A DNA stretch of 57,257 bases, from the IMG/VR virus record IMGVR_UViG_3300028806_000013, positions 1-57,257 of that record; one strand, written 5' to 3'. The translations under genes were made by a program, and so were the position numbers. Position 1 is the first letter of the stretch. Each line of letters begins with the position of its first letter. Origin of the DNA: a virus. The notes under the pieces were generated by a model. The model was not told the DNA's origin, searched no databases, and saw only the letters and a program-made list of their open reading frames with translations. Below are positions 51,097-57,257 of this stretch, piece by piece.

Positions 51097-51266
51097 GAAT
51101 TTTCAAATTTATATTCCCAGTCTTTTTTATACAGTGGTTTTAGAGGATAAAACGGTAGAACAGATAACTAATTTGTCATCGAGCGGACAGGCTTAGAATC
51201 CATCCAATTCTGGACAGGGGGCGTTTATTGATTTCAAACCGATAAATTGTACTGGCAGGATTTAAA
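51097..51266. other. gene-free sequence after the palindromes
   Basis: AT-rich with a GC-richer patch near 51180-51225 (GAGCGGACAGG and TCTGGACAGGGGG). No convincing gene, promoter or repeat seen. Confidence 0.4.
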
Positions 51267-51506
51267 ATGGCTAGAATCGAATTATACGAGGTTTTAGAGA
51301 TATCCCCATTTGTCAAAATCTTAAGGGGGAAAACTCATGCCATACTGTTCATAAAACTAGCAGTATTATTGCTATCAAATCGAATCAATAATGCTTCTGT
51401 TATTTTATCCAGCATGGCATCACTTTCTCCCATTCAGATTTTTCATCACCCAGAAAATGATTATTTTTATAAAAAACCCTATAAAAATAGACCAATCTTT
51501 TTTTAA
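51267..51506 (+). CDS. doubtful protein, 79 aa
   Basis: AGGA stands about 6 bases before the ATG, but the sequence has no recognisable features beyond a hydrophobic middle (AILFIKLAVLLLS) and an aromatic/basic end. It may be a small membrane protein or chance. Confidence 0.3.
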   Translation: MARIELYEVLEISPFVKILRGKTHAILFIKLAVLLLSNRINNASVILSSMASLSPIQIFHHPENDYFYKKPYKNRPIFF

Positions 51507-51524
51507 AACTAGGTAAAATGAACC

Positions 51525-51791
51525 ATGACCAAAAAATCATCCCAAGAACAATTAGCCGACTGGATAGCCTCTATGGAGCATCGCCCCGTCTCCAAGACTG
51601 TCCTGGAAAGAAAGCTGAAAGAGAGTAATCTAACAGAATCAGAGGTACTCAAAGGAATGGACGAGACAGAGAAAAAAGATTTACTCAGTGACCAAATATT
51701 ATTTGACAAATGGATTGAGTGCATTTACAATCATAGACAGAAATCAGCCATGGAGAAATTCCTAAATGCCCGACTCGATTCCGATGGATGA
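51525..51791 (+). CDS. hypothetical protein, 88 aa
   Basis: A charged, helical protein (SQEQLADWIASMEHRP). First clear gene of the right-hand accessory operon. Overlaps a small membrane-peptide frame. Function unknown. Confidence 0.65.
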   Translation: MTKKSSQEQLADWIASMEHRPVSKTVLERKLKESNLTESEVLKGMDETEKKDLLSDQILFDKWIECIYNHRQKSAMEKFLNARLDSDG

Positions 51792-51870
51792 ATTATGTTT
51801 ATGGGTAGTAGGTGGTATTATATTAGCGTTTGCATTAGCGTCATTGCTGGATAAATTAAAGGGGTTATGA
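51766..51870 (+). CDS. small membrane protein, 34 aa
   Basis: GGAG lies about 10 bases before the ATG, inside the upstream gene. The product MPDSIPMDELCLWVVGGIIL and 14 more residues has one membrane span and a basic end. A second in-frame ATG lies at 51784, a dual-start layout seen in some holins; the lytic enzyme gene lies 0.6 kb downstream. Confidence 0.5.
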   Translation: MPDSIPMDELCLWVVGGIILAFALASLLDKLKGL

Positions 51871-51930
51871 GTTTGCTGCTTCCTTTCCTAACGTTTCATC
51901 GAGGAAGCAGCGATTCACCAAGGATGTGTT

Positions 51931-52353
51931 ATGACTGAATCCCATATACAGAAATCATTTGTCACGGAGCTTAGTCTGTATCCGGCAGTTCGTCAATATT
52001 TGTTCGCCATTCCTAATGGAGGAAGTCGACATAAGTTAGAAGCAATCAGTCTAAAAGCTCAAGGTGTTACCCCTGGAATACCCGATTTATTCCTCTCTAT
52101 TCCGACCAAGAAGCATCATGGTCTGTACCTAGAATGCAAATCAGATAAGGGTAAGTTAACCGAGCATCAGACTAAGAAGATATTTATATTTAAAGAAATC
52201 GGTTATGAATGTATTTTATTTAGGACATCGAAAGAAGGAATAGAAGTGGTAAAGGAATATTTAGGCTTAACCAACTTAAGGAATTTTAAAGACGATACAG
52301 AGTTAGAGCTTGTTAAAGATGGTATTGAATACGCGCTTGGGAGAGCATCGTGA
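51931..52353 (+). CDS. VRR-NUC family nuclease, 140 aa
   Basis: PD-(D/E)xK nuclease fold: PNGGSRHKLEAISLKAQGVT, then GIPDLFL (Asp52), LYLECKSDKGKLTEHQ (Glu68, Lys70, Gln80). VRR-NUC proteins are structure-specific endonucleases found in phages and FAN1. It may process recombination or replication intermediates with the Bet/SSB pair. Full catalytic set present; normal length. Confidence 0.92.
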   Translation: MTESHIQKSFVTELSLYPAVRQYLFAIPNGGSRHKLEAISLKAQGVTPGIPDLFLSIPTKKHHGLYLECKSDKGKLTEHQTKKIFIFKEIGYECILFRTSKEGIEVVKEYLGLTNLRNFKDDTELELVKDGIEYALGRAS

Positions 52354-52439
52354 CACATATACACATCTTTCTTTGTTGTGGTGTCATTGAAGTAATTATT
52401 CTGATTGCCTATCTCAGAGGATGGAGGTTAGTTAAGTGA
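52350..52439 (+). CDS. small membrane protein between nuclease and lytic enzyme, 29 aa
   Basis: GTG start overlapping the nuclease stop (GTGA) and a stop overlapping the next GTG, so it is coupled on both sides. One hydrophobic span (HIFLCCGVIEVIILIAYL) and a basic end. Geometry supports a real gene. A lysis-related role is possible from position. Confidence 0.5.
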   Translation: MTHIHIFLCCGVIEVIILIAYLRGWRLVK

Positions 52440-52990
52440 TATCGAATACACAATTCCGTCAATGTATTATTCAGCCAGTCTTGAGTGACTTGTCTGCCTA
52501 TGGGATTGGGGCTGCTAGGAATGCTGAAGAGATATTAGTGGCTACGATGGCGCATGAAACGCTTGGTTGTAAGTATATTATCCAACAAGGAAATTCTGGC
52601 ATATTTTGGAAAGGAGGATTAGGGCCATTTCAAATGGAAGCAGCCACGCATGACAATGTAGTGTCTCGATATTTTCCAGAAGATAACGTTGATGGGAAAG
52701 TAGGGAATACCCCTATTGTTAAAGGACATTTGCCAATTAAAAAAAGTAAAGTGACATCGATTTTTAATTTCAATAATTATCCAGAAGGCATTGAAATGGT
52801 GTATAATTTTCGTTATGCAACTCTAATGGCTCGTCTTAATTACTGGTTAAAACCAGGCTCACTCCCTCAGTATGATGATATAAATGGTATTTGGTCTTAC
52901 TACAAATCGTTTTGGAATACAGAGAAGGGTAGTGCAACAAAGGATGATTTCTTGAAAAATTATTACGAGTTCATAGGGAAGCGCTCTTAA
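52436..52990 (+). CDS. lysozyme-like lytic enzyme, candidate endolysin, 184 aa
   Basis: MAHETLGCKYIIQQGNSGIF, GLGPFQMEAATHDNV, FRYATLMARLNYWLKP and YYKSFWNTEKGSATKDDFLK match a phage family I know as lysozyme/transglycosylase-like, with a probable catalytic Glu in AHET. GTG start overlapping the upstream peptide. No signal peptide. A cell-wall role fits the flanking small membrane proteins. Confidence 0.72.
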   Translation: MISNTQFRQCIIQPVLSDLSAYGIGAARNAEEILVATMAHETLGCKYIIQQGNSGIFWKGGLGPFQMEAATHDNVVSRYFPEDNVDGKVGNTPIVKGHLPIKKSKVTSIFNFNNYPEGIEMVYNFRYATLMARLNYWLKPGSLPQYDDINGIWSYYKSFWNTEKGSATKDDFLKNYYEFIGKRS

Positions 52991-53010
52991 TGGTAATCGA
53001 GGGAAATCAA

Positions 53011-53235
53011 ATGAAATTAAATGAACTTCTAGTCATGGCTAAAAATATATTCTTATTTATCTGTTTTGTTATTCTTATGCTATCTATGTTTCATATTATT
53101 GATTACACAAGCCCATTTGCAAAGATGGCTGAAGAAATGGTTGAAAAACAAACTGGCGTTGAAATTATTTTTCCACAAGAACAGTTAGTGAGAGACGCTC
53201 TTAAACAAAAAGAGCTGAAGGATTGTTTAAAATAA
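53011..53235 (+). CDS. membrane-anchored protein, candidate spanin or holin, 74 aa
   Basis: ATG 53011 has GAGGG about 7 bases upstream; a longer frame starts at 52990 without a site. One transmembrane helix (IFLFICFVILMLSMFHII), then a charged helical tail with a C-terminal Cys. Directly follows the lytic enzyme, the usual place for an i-spanin or holin. Confidence 0.65.
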   Translation: MKLNELLVMAKNIFLFICFVILMLSMFHIIDYTSPFAKMAEEMVEKQTGVEIIFPQEQLVRDALKQKELKDCLK

Positions 53236-53247
53236 GGAGCATTTGAA

Positions 53248-53472
53248 ATGAGATATAAGGTATGGGAAGGTGAAGATTTTGAAGTGATGACTTTAAGATT
53301 AATTGAGGACGATGGAAGCGTTGATTTATGTAGAGTCGACCAATTCGGTACTTCTCTAGAGATATTATTAAGCATTGTTAATAGAGAAATAGTTGTCTAT
53401 AAAGATGAAGAAAATGATTGTGGCTCTCTTAGAGTGAATGCTGATGGTTATCCGGTGGTTTGTCGCTCATGA
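53248..53472 (+). CDS. hypothetical protein, 74 aa
   Basis: Beta-rich acidic protein with AAGGAG about 7 bases upstream. No recognised domain. Overlaps the next gene as ATGA. Confidence 0.65.
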   Translation: MRYKVWEGEDFEVMTLRLIEDDGSVDLCRVDQFGTSLEILLSIVNREIVVYKDEENDCGSLRVNADGYPVVCRS

Positions 53473-53837
53473 CCGATAACGTAATCTCATTCCCTAAGCA
53501 GAAGTCCTGGGAGGAAAAGTATTTAGATGAACGTCATGATTTCTTAACGCAACATCTTAAGAATATTACCAAAGGGTTACATGTTTGTGAGATATGTAAA
53601 AATCATAATTGGAATGTACATTCTAAAGACTTTCCAACTATTCTAGCAGGTAGTGTATTAGGACAGATTAGTTTTGCCCAGCGATATCTTCTGATTAGCT
53701 GTAGCTTTTGTTGTAACGTAAAACATATATTTGTCAATGAAGAGTTTTCAAATAGATTATTAAAATTTGATATAGATTTTAGAGAGAAGAATATTCACCC
53801 TTCTCAAAGGAGCAGTAACGATGACATACCAGGATAA
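53469..53837 (+). CDS. zinc-binding-like protein, 122 aa
   Basis: Start at ATG 53469. CEICKNHNW and CSFCCN about 55 residues apart give a probable zinc site. Overlaps the MarR-like gene by 17 bases. Function unknown. Confidence 0.68.
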   Translation: MTDNVISFPKQKSWEEKYLDERHDFLTQHLKNITKGLHVCEICKNHNWNVHSKDFPTILAGSVLGQISFAQRYLLISCSFCCNVKHIFVNEEFSNRLLKFDIDFREKNIHPSQRSSNDDIPG

Positions 53838-54246
53838 TATTATCTTCCAATTAGATTTATTACATAGAAAGCTGATGTTAAAGGCTAATGCTATTATTAG
53901 AGAAGAAGTAGGACTTAAGTCCGGCAGCTTCTTTATGCTAGCACATCTCTGTAATACGCCATTAGATAATCATACGATGATAGGCGCTGAGCTTTTCTAT
54001 GAGCGTTCAACTATCAGCAGAGCCATGCAGGTTATGAGCGAGAAGAAATACGTAGAGATGGTTAAGACGAATGACCAAAGATGTAATGTTTATCAGGTAA
54101 CAGGGCTAGGAAGACAATTGGTACAGAAGTATATGCCAAAGATAAAGAAACTCAGCGAACAGCTACTAACACCTGATGGAAATCGAGATGCAACTCTCTT
54201 GCATGCCTATGTGGCTATCAAGGACTACAATGAACGACCAATTTGA
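53821..54246 (+). CDS. MarR-like winged-helix regulator, 141 aa
   Basis: GLKSGSFFMLAHLCNTPLDN, then MIGAELFYERSTISRAMQVM as recognition helix region, KKYVEMVKTNDQRCNVYQVT as wing and LGRQLVQKYMPKIKKLSEQL as dimer helix follow the MarR fold. GGAG precedes the ATG. Probably regulates phage or host promoters; it lies about 210 bp upstream of the promoter at 54459. Confidence 0.8.
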   Translation: MTYQDNIIFQLDLLHRKLMLKANAIIREEVGLKSGSFFMLAHLCNTPLDNHTMIGAELFYERSTISRAMQVMSEKKYVEMVKTNDQRCNVYQVTGLGRQLVQKYMPKIKKLSEQLLTPDGNRDATLLHAYVAIKDYNERPI

Positions 54247-54451
54247 GGAAGTCCTAAGATTATTCCTCAGGAATATATTATTGATTGAAAGTATAGCTTC
54301 TATCATAATAGCTATCATCTGTTTGAATCATCACATTATGGATTGCCCTAATCTGGATGAATGGTCATGGTATCGGGTAGGGTCATATCTTTTATTGATG
54401 TATTCCTATAGTGCATTCTGTAAATGGCGAAAAAGAAAAAAATATTATTAA
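54230..54451 (+). CDS. two-helix membrane protein, 73 aa
   Basis: Start at ATG 54230 with AAGGA about 6 bases upstream, overlapping the MarR-like gene. Hydrophobic segments at about 13-31 and 46-62, then a basic end (WRKRKKYY). Function unknown. Confidence 0.6.
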   Translation: MNDQFEEVLRLFLRNILLIESIASIIIAIICLNHHIMDCPNLDEWSWYRVGSYLLLMYSYSAFCKWRKRKKYY

Positions 54452-54458
54452 AAAACAT

Positions 54459-54487
54459 TTGACAAGATGAAATATTAGATGTATAGT
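54459..54487 (+). promoter_or_regulatory. promoter of the distal accessory/ProQ operon
   Basis: A-tract, CATTTGACA with -35 TTGACA (54459-54464), a 17-base spacer and TATAGT (54482-54487). The flank GATGTATAGTCA is identical at 8085-8096. Confidence 0.88.
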
Positions 54488-54515
54488 CACAGTATGTACT
54501 GTAGGAGTATTTAGG

Positions 54516-54875
54516 ATGAAGAAGAAATTAGGAAGTCAAATGACCGCGTCGCCAATGCGAGATAGGATAAAACAACTTTATCCAAGGGTAGACGTAGAGT
54601 TGATATTTCATGTTTATAGAAAGAATGATTGCTGTATTTCTGTGAGATGGAATGAATTGGATAGAAAGGCTATATTAAATGAGCTTATTAATGCGATTAA
54701 TAGAATGCCTAATGGGGGTTATTGTATTGATTATGAAGAATTTGTTCATTATATAGAAGAGAGTGACCCACATAGAAAACCTAAAGATATGGTTTTGATT
54801 CTTAGACCATTAACAGATGCAGAAATGGGATTAGCAGCATGGGAATTATCAGGAGTTAAAGATGGAAATAGTTAA
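54516..54875 (+). CDS. hypothetical protein, 119 aa
   Basis: First gene behind the promoter, with GTAGGAG about 8 bases before the ATG. Charged, mixed alpha/beta protein (RVDVELIFHVYRKNDC). Overlaps the next gene by 14 bases. No family recognised. Confidence 0.72.
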   Translation: MKKKLGSQMTASPMRDRIKQLYPRVDVELIFHVYRKNDCCISVRWNELDRKAILNELINAINRMPNGGYCIDYEEFVHYIEESDPHRKPKDMVLILRPLTDAEMGLAAWELSGVKDGNS

Positions 54876-55134
54876 ACGAGAAGATAGAGAGAAGATACTG
54901 GTTACGAAAGAATTGTGTCATTCTTTAACTGTTTTTAAAGTGACCGAAGAAGAATCAGTTGTAATAAGCAGAACGGATGATGCGCGAGTAGTTCTATTGT
55001 CTATTCAAGACGCTGAAGAGGGTGAAATGAATATTGCTTTAACGTCAGAAGAATTAAGAGCTATCGCTAATCATATGTTTAAATTAGCGTTTGAGATAGA
55101 AGGACTTGATTTAGAAGCGGTAAACGCATTTTAA
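54862..55134 (+). CDS. hypothetical acidic protein, 90 aa
   Basis: Beta-rich N-terminal half with a helical, acidic end (LTSEELRAIANHMFKLAFEI). No recognised domain. Early-type operon member. Confidence 0.65.
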   Translation: MEIVKREDREKILVTKELCHSLTVFKVTEEESVVISRTDDARVVLLSIQDAEEGEMNIALTSEELRAIANHMFKLAFEIEGLDLEAVNAF

Positions 55135-55146
55135 AAGGAGGTTAAC

Positions 55147-55305
55147 ATGTTTAGAGGGATTTTAGAGCATAATCGAAATGTGACAAATGAGTTATTGTTT
55201 TCGATAGAGCGATATATCGACCAGAACAAAGAGATGATTCGGGATATCAATAGGACGTTAAAGTTCTTAGAGAAGCCAATTTATAAAGAGGAGCGGAAGC
55301 GATGA
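55147..55305 (+). CDS. hypothetical protein, 52 aa
   Basis: Very strong AAAAGGAGG about 6 bases before the ATG. A charged helical protein (YIDQNKEMIRDINRTLKFLE). Overlaps the next small gene as ATGA. The site and coupling support it. Confidence 0.65.
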   Translation: MFRGILEHNRNVTNELLFSIERYIDQNKEMIRDINRTLKFLEKPIYKEERKR

Positions 55306-55400
55306 CTTATATCTTGGGAATTTTTTTAATAATGGCTCTAGTTTTGTTGACGGGATTTTGTATTATTGGCGCTGCGGATTCTAAGAATGGGGTGAAATGA
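55302..55400 (+). CDS. small membrane protein, 32 aa
   Basis: MTYILGIFLIMALVLLTGFC forms one membrane span, with a short polar tail. GAGGAG precedes the ATG inside the upstream gene. Coupled on both sides. Confidence 0.55.
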   Translation: MTYILGIFLIMALVLLTGFCIIGAADSKNGVK

Positions 55401-55401
55401 A

Positions 55402-55767
55402 ATGAGTATTGAAAACACGATTGGATTACAGGTTTATATAATTGATTTAATGTCGAATGTAAATGGCTTACTAGCGCTTGTTTGTGTAGTTCTTTTTATC
55501 CCTACTATTTTTTTATTTATAACCATCTTGAAAGGAGAAGATAATTTTACATGTAGTGATAACCAAATAGGTAGGTCACTGCTTAGAAAATGCGCTTATG
55601 CTTTTGTCTTTTGTCTTATAGTCGGTATTTTTATCCCTTCCAAATCAACGATGTATTTCATGATGGCTGATGGGATTATTAAAGAAGTGAGAGAGCGAAA
55701 GATACCAGAGAAGGCGTTACAAGTTTTAGATGAGAAGTTAAACGAATATTTAAGGAGCAAGGAATGA
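55402..55767 (+). CDS. two-helix membrane protein, 121 aa
   Basis: Hydrophobic segments at about 22-44 and 66-80 followed by FIPSKSTMYFMMADGIIKEV and a charged helix, a pattern familiar from uncharacterised phage membrane proteins. GGGGTGA lies upstream. Overlaps the ProQ-like gene by 4 bases. Confidence 0.72.
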   Translation: MSIENTIGLQVYIIDLMSNVNGLLALVCVVLFIPTIFLFITILKGEDNFTCSDNQIGRSLLRKCAYAFVFCLIVGIFIPSKSTMYFMMADGIIKEVRERKIPEKALQVLDEKLNEYLRSKE

Positions 55768-56342
55768 TTAAGAAAGTACACACGACCCTACTAATGACCA
55801 CTAACCATTTTGAAAGTGGTCTTATTTATTTAGAGGGCTTAAGAAAGAAATATCCACTATGTTTCTTTACTCCAGGCTATGAGAAGCCATTGAAGAAGGA
55901 TATCTTCCAAGAGCTATTAGCATTATCTAAGTTAGCTGATGAAGAATTATCTATTAGCTTGATACGGTCAGCACTTAGAATCTATACGAGTTCATTATCT
56001 TATAGAGCTGGTATGATTAAAGAGTATTCTCATCGAATCGGATTAGATGGGGAGATTGTATGCCCCGTAACTGCCGAAGAGAGAACGCATGCCAAGTATC
56101 GACCGCTAGAGCTACATTGGAAGTTAAGCGACTCTGATAAGCCTCTGGTGTCCGAATTGAAGGCTAGAGATAAGGAATATAGGCAGAAGAAGTACTTAGC
56201 ATGGAAGAAGAAGTTAGCGGGGGGGTGTGAGGTGAAGTACAGAGAAATGTCTGTTCCTGTTAAATTGGTGAAACGAGTCGAGTTAATGATTCAAAGATTT
56301 GAAGAATCCGGCACGATCCCGAATCCTTGGAACATCGTGTAA
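55764..56342 (+). CDS. ProQ/FinO-domain RNA chaperone, 192 aa
   Basis: Residues about 25-120 follow the ProQ/FinO domain: YPLCFFTPGYEKPLKKDIFQ, an LSISLIRSALRIYTSS helix pair, and IGLDGEIVCPVTAEERTHA. The second half is basic. Such proteins bind structured RNAs and 3' terminator hairpins and control sRNAs. It is the last gene before a strong hairpin terminator. In the phage it may act on the structured leaders or on host RNAs; both are inference. Confidence 0.88.
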   Translation: MIKKVHTTLLMTTNHFESGLIYLEGLRKKYPLCFFTPGYEKPLKKDIFQELLALSKLADEELSISLIRSALRIYTSSLSYRAGMIKEYSHRIGLDGEIVCPVTAEERTHAKYRPLELHWKLSDSDKPLVSELKARDKEYRQKKYLAWKKKLAGGCEVKYREMSVPVKLVKRVELMIQRFEESGTIPNPWNIV

Positions 56343-56423
56343 CAGGGGGAAATAAGGGGAAAGTGTTTTTTTTAATCTTAAAAATTAAAAAACTTCATAT
56401 AAATCAAAAGCCGGGAAACGGGG

Positions 56424-56452
56424 GGGAGCCCCGCATAAGAAACGGGGCTCCC
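56424..56452 (+). terminator. terminator hairpin after the ProQ-like gene
   Basis: GGGAGCCCCG and CGGGGCTCCC form a 10-bp perfect stem around CATAAGAAA, followed by GGATTATTATTAATTT, an imperfect T-rich tail. About 80 bases after the stop. Confidence 0.75.
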
Positions 56453-56476
56453 GGATTATTATTAATTTAAAAAAAT

Positions 56477-56617
56477 ATGGAATGCATAATCTCAAAACAA
56501 CTGAGTACCACAAACCCTCAAAGGGCTGGTGGAATTGCAAGAGCAGAGAAACTATCACCTTTCAAAAGAAGGCAAATAGCTAAGAAAGCGGCAAATGCGC
56601 GATGGGGTAATGAATGA
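56477..56617 (+). CDS. small basic RAGGIARAEKLSP-type protein, 46 aa
   Basis: QRAGGIARAEKLSPFKRRQI then AKKAANARWG match a common motif of short phage and bacterial basic proteins with a histone-like or AT-hook-like look. The ATG lies 25 bases after the terminator hairpin; no strong ribosome site. Overlaps the next gene as ATGA. Confidence 0.65.
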   Translation: MECIISKQLSTTNPQRAGGIARAEKLSPFKRRQIAKKAANARWGNE

Positions 56618-56841
56618 ATAAAGTCCTATGTGACCAATGTGAGAATGATTTAAGTACGACTGGCAATTCGGTAGATTGGTCTCTTACTTTAAGAAATAGA
56701 CAGATACCAACGTGGGATGCTTTTAAAAAAGGTGGTGCTGTCACAGATATGATGATATCTCCTGAGCTTAAGAAGGATTTAAACTTTTGTGGGTTAGCGT
56801 GCTTAAATAAGTGGATGAATAGGGATAAAACACAATCTTGA
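56614..56841 (+). CDS. small zinc-finger protein, 75 aa
   Basis: CDQCENDL near the start and CGLACLNKW near the end form a two-pair metal site of treble-clef type. Coupled to the preceding basic protein. Function unknown. Confidence 0.68.
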   Translation: MNKVLCDQCENDLSTTGNSVDWSLTLRNRQIPTWDAFKKGGAVTDMMISPELKKDLNFCGLACLNKWMNRDKTQS

Positions 56842-56898
56842 TAATTCCTGTATACTATAAGCTCAGTTCTTCATACTGAAAATCCTTATAGTCCGGAA

Positions 56899-56924
56899 CC
56901 CCCTTGTTTTCGTTTACAAGGGGG
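56899..56924. terminator. hairpin between convergent transcripts
   Basis: CCCCCTTGT pairs with ACAAGGGGG around an 8-base loop, between the plus-strand zinc-finger gene and the right-edge minus-strand gene. It could terminate either strand; T-runs are weak on both sides. Confidence 0.6.
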
Positions 56925-56962
56925 ATTAACTTTGATATGCTTCATGATGAAACAAGTCATGA

Positions 56963-57021
56963 ACGCAGCTACTCTGATACTTTTATCAGAATCCAACATC
57001 CTTGCTGGGTACTAGCTGCGT
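56963..57021. ncRNA. three-way-junction structured segment at the end of the right minus-strand gene
   Basis: ACGCAGCTA (56963-56971) pairs with TAGCTGCGT (57013-57021). Inside are TCTGATA/TATCAGA (56973-56979 with 56984-56990) and an imperfect CCA-CA/TG-TGG hairpin (56993-57008). The right arm of the closing helix overlaps the stop codon of the small gene at 57012. A 3'-end processing or stabilising structure is a fair guess. Confidence 0.45.
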
Positions 57022-57125
57022 ACGAACTTCCCATAAGACCAAATCACCCAAATGATAACTGGCAGACTCCAAAGAAGTGCAACTAATCCATTCTTTATTT
57101 CTGCTATGACTTTAGCTTTGTTCAT
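57012..57125 (-). CDS. small membrane protein, 37 aa
   Basis: ATG 57125 overlaps the upstream stop (ATGA), with GAGGAG about 8 bases upstream. One hydrophobic span (LLWSLPVIIWVIWSYG) and basic ends. The strong site and coupling support it. Function unknown. Confidence 0.6.
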   Translation of the reverse strand: MNKAKVIAEIKNGLVALLWSLPVIIWVIWSYGKFVRS

Positions 57126-57257
57126 GCTTGTTCCTCCTCTATTTCTTCTACATCCATTACCTGGCTCGATATTCCGGCGACCATATACTCGTCAAAACCA
57201 TTTTCCTCGTACAATTCGCTTCTATTTTGCCGATAAGCTTTCTCTTTTGCTTCATCT
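57122..57257 (-). CDS. C-terminal part of a charged protein, cut by the window edge
   Basis: The visible 44 codons are charged (DEAKEKAYRQNRSELYEENG) and end in an acidic tail (EEIEEEQA). The beginning lies outside the window. If the ends join, it would be the rest of the zinc-ribbon-like gene at 1-108, apart from a shift of two bases at the junction. Confidence 0.6.
   Translation of the reverse strand, partial: DEAKEKAYRQNRSELYEENGFDEYMVAGISSQVMDVEEIEEEQA

Noticed and set aside
1-57257. Integrase, DNA polymerase, phage RNA polymerase or reverse transcriptase
   Set aside because: I looked for their characteristic motifs in all larger frames and found none; lifestyle therefore stays open.

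Overview
The window reads as a nearly complete genome of a tailed phage with podovirus-type architecture (about 57 kb, AT-rich). It encodes a large terminase, a portal of about 800 residues, a scaffold, a coat protein, a P22/T7-like set of short-tail adaptor, hub and DNA-ejection proteins, and many tail-fibre modules. Bet, a DUF669/SSB-like protein, a Lar-like protein, a YdaS/Cro-like regulator and a ProQ-domain protein point to a gammaproteobacterial host, but the host cannot be named from sequence. No integrase, DNA polymerase, RNA polymerase or intact tRNA was recognised, so replication probably depends on the host plus a small Rep-like protein. The open minus-strand genes at both edges would lie in one operon if the ends were joined, so this may be a circularly permuted whole genome missing a few bases at the junction.

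Layout: (1) 1-966, minus-strand operon from a near-consensus promoter at 1006-1034. (2) 1035-1782, a long leader with a series of GC-rich stem-loops. (3) 1783-9583, a plus-strand early operon of more than 20 small, often overlapping genes, mostly unknown, with YopX, AlpA/MerR-like, zinc-ribbon and PnuC-like proteins; a second promoter lies at 8065-8093. (4) 14521-9520, a convergent minus-strand operon headed by a YdaS/Cro-like regulator, with an SPFH/Band-7 protein, small membrane proteins and an internal structured leader. (5) 14603-15463, three plus-strand genes. (6) 17332-15460, a minus-strand packaging pair (HTH protein and TerL). (7) 17477-46606, the plus-strand virion operon: portal, lipase-like protein, GroES-like protein, scaffold, coat, fibres, adaptor and hub, ejection proteins, terminal fibre. 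(8) 48725-46778, a minus-strand recombination operon (Lar-like, Bet, DUF669/SSB-like, two small proteins). (9) 48818-56841, a plus-strand accessory, replication and lysis arm with a Rep-like HTH protein followed by four phased palindromes, a VRR-NUC nuclease, a lysozyme-like enzyme with small membrane proteins, a MarR-like regulator, and a ProQ-domain RNA chaperone before a strong terminator hairpin. (10) 57257-57012, minus strand.

The most unusual material is non-coding. Four near-identical palindromes next to the Rep-like gene have centres 43, 32 and 32 bp apart, close to whole helical turns. Three separate intergenic segments fold on paper into three-way junctions (11154-11241, 23541-23605, 56963-57021). 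A degenerate stem-loop array precedes the early operon. Promoters across the genome share an A-tract-CATTTGACA type -35 block. Structured leaders together with a phage-encoded ProQ-type RNA chaperone make RNA-level control a reasonable, unproven hypothesis.
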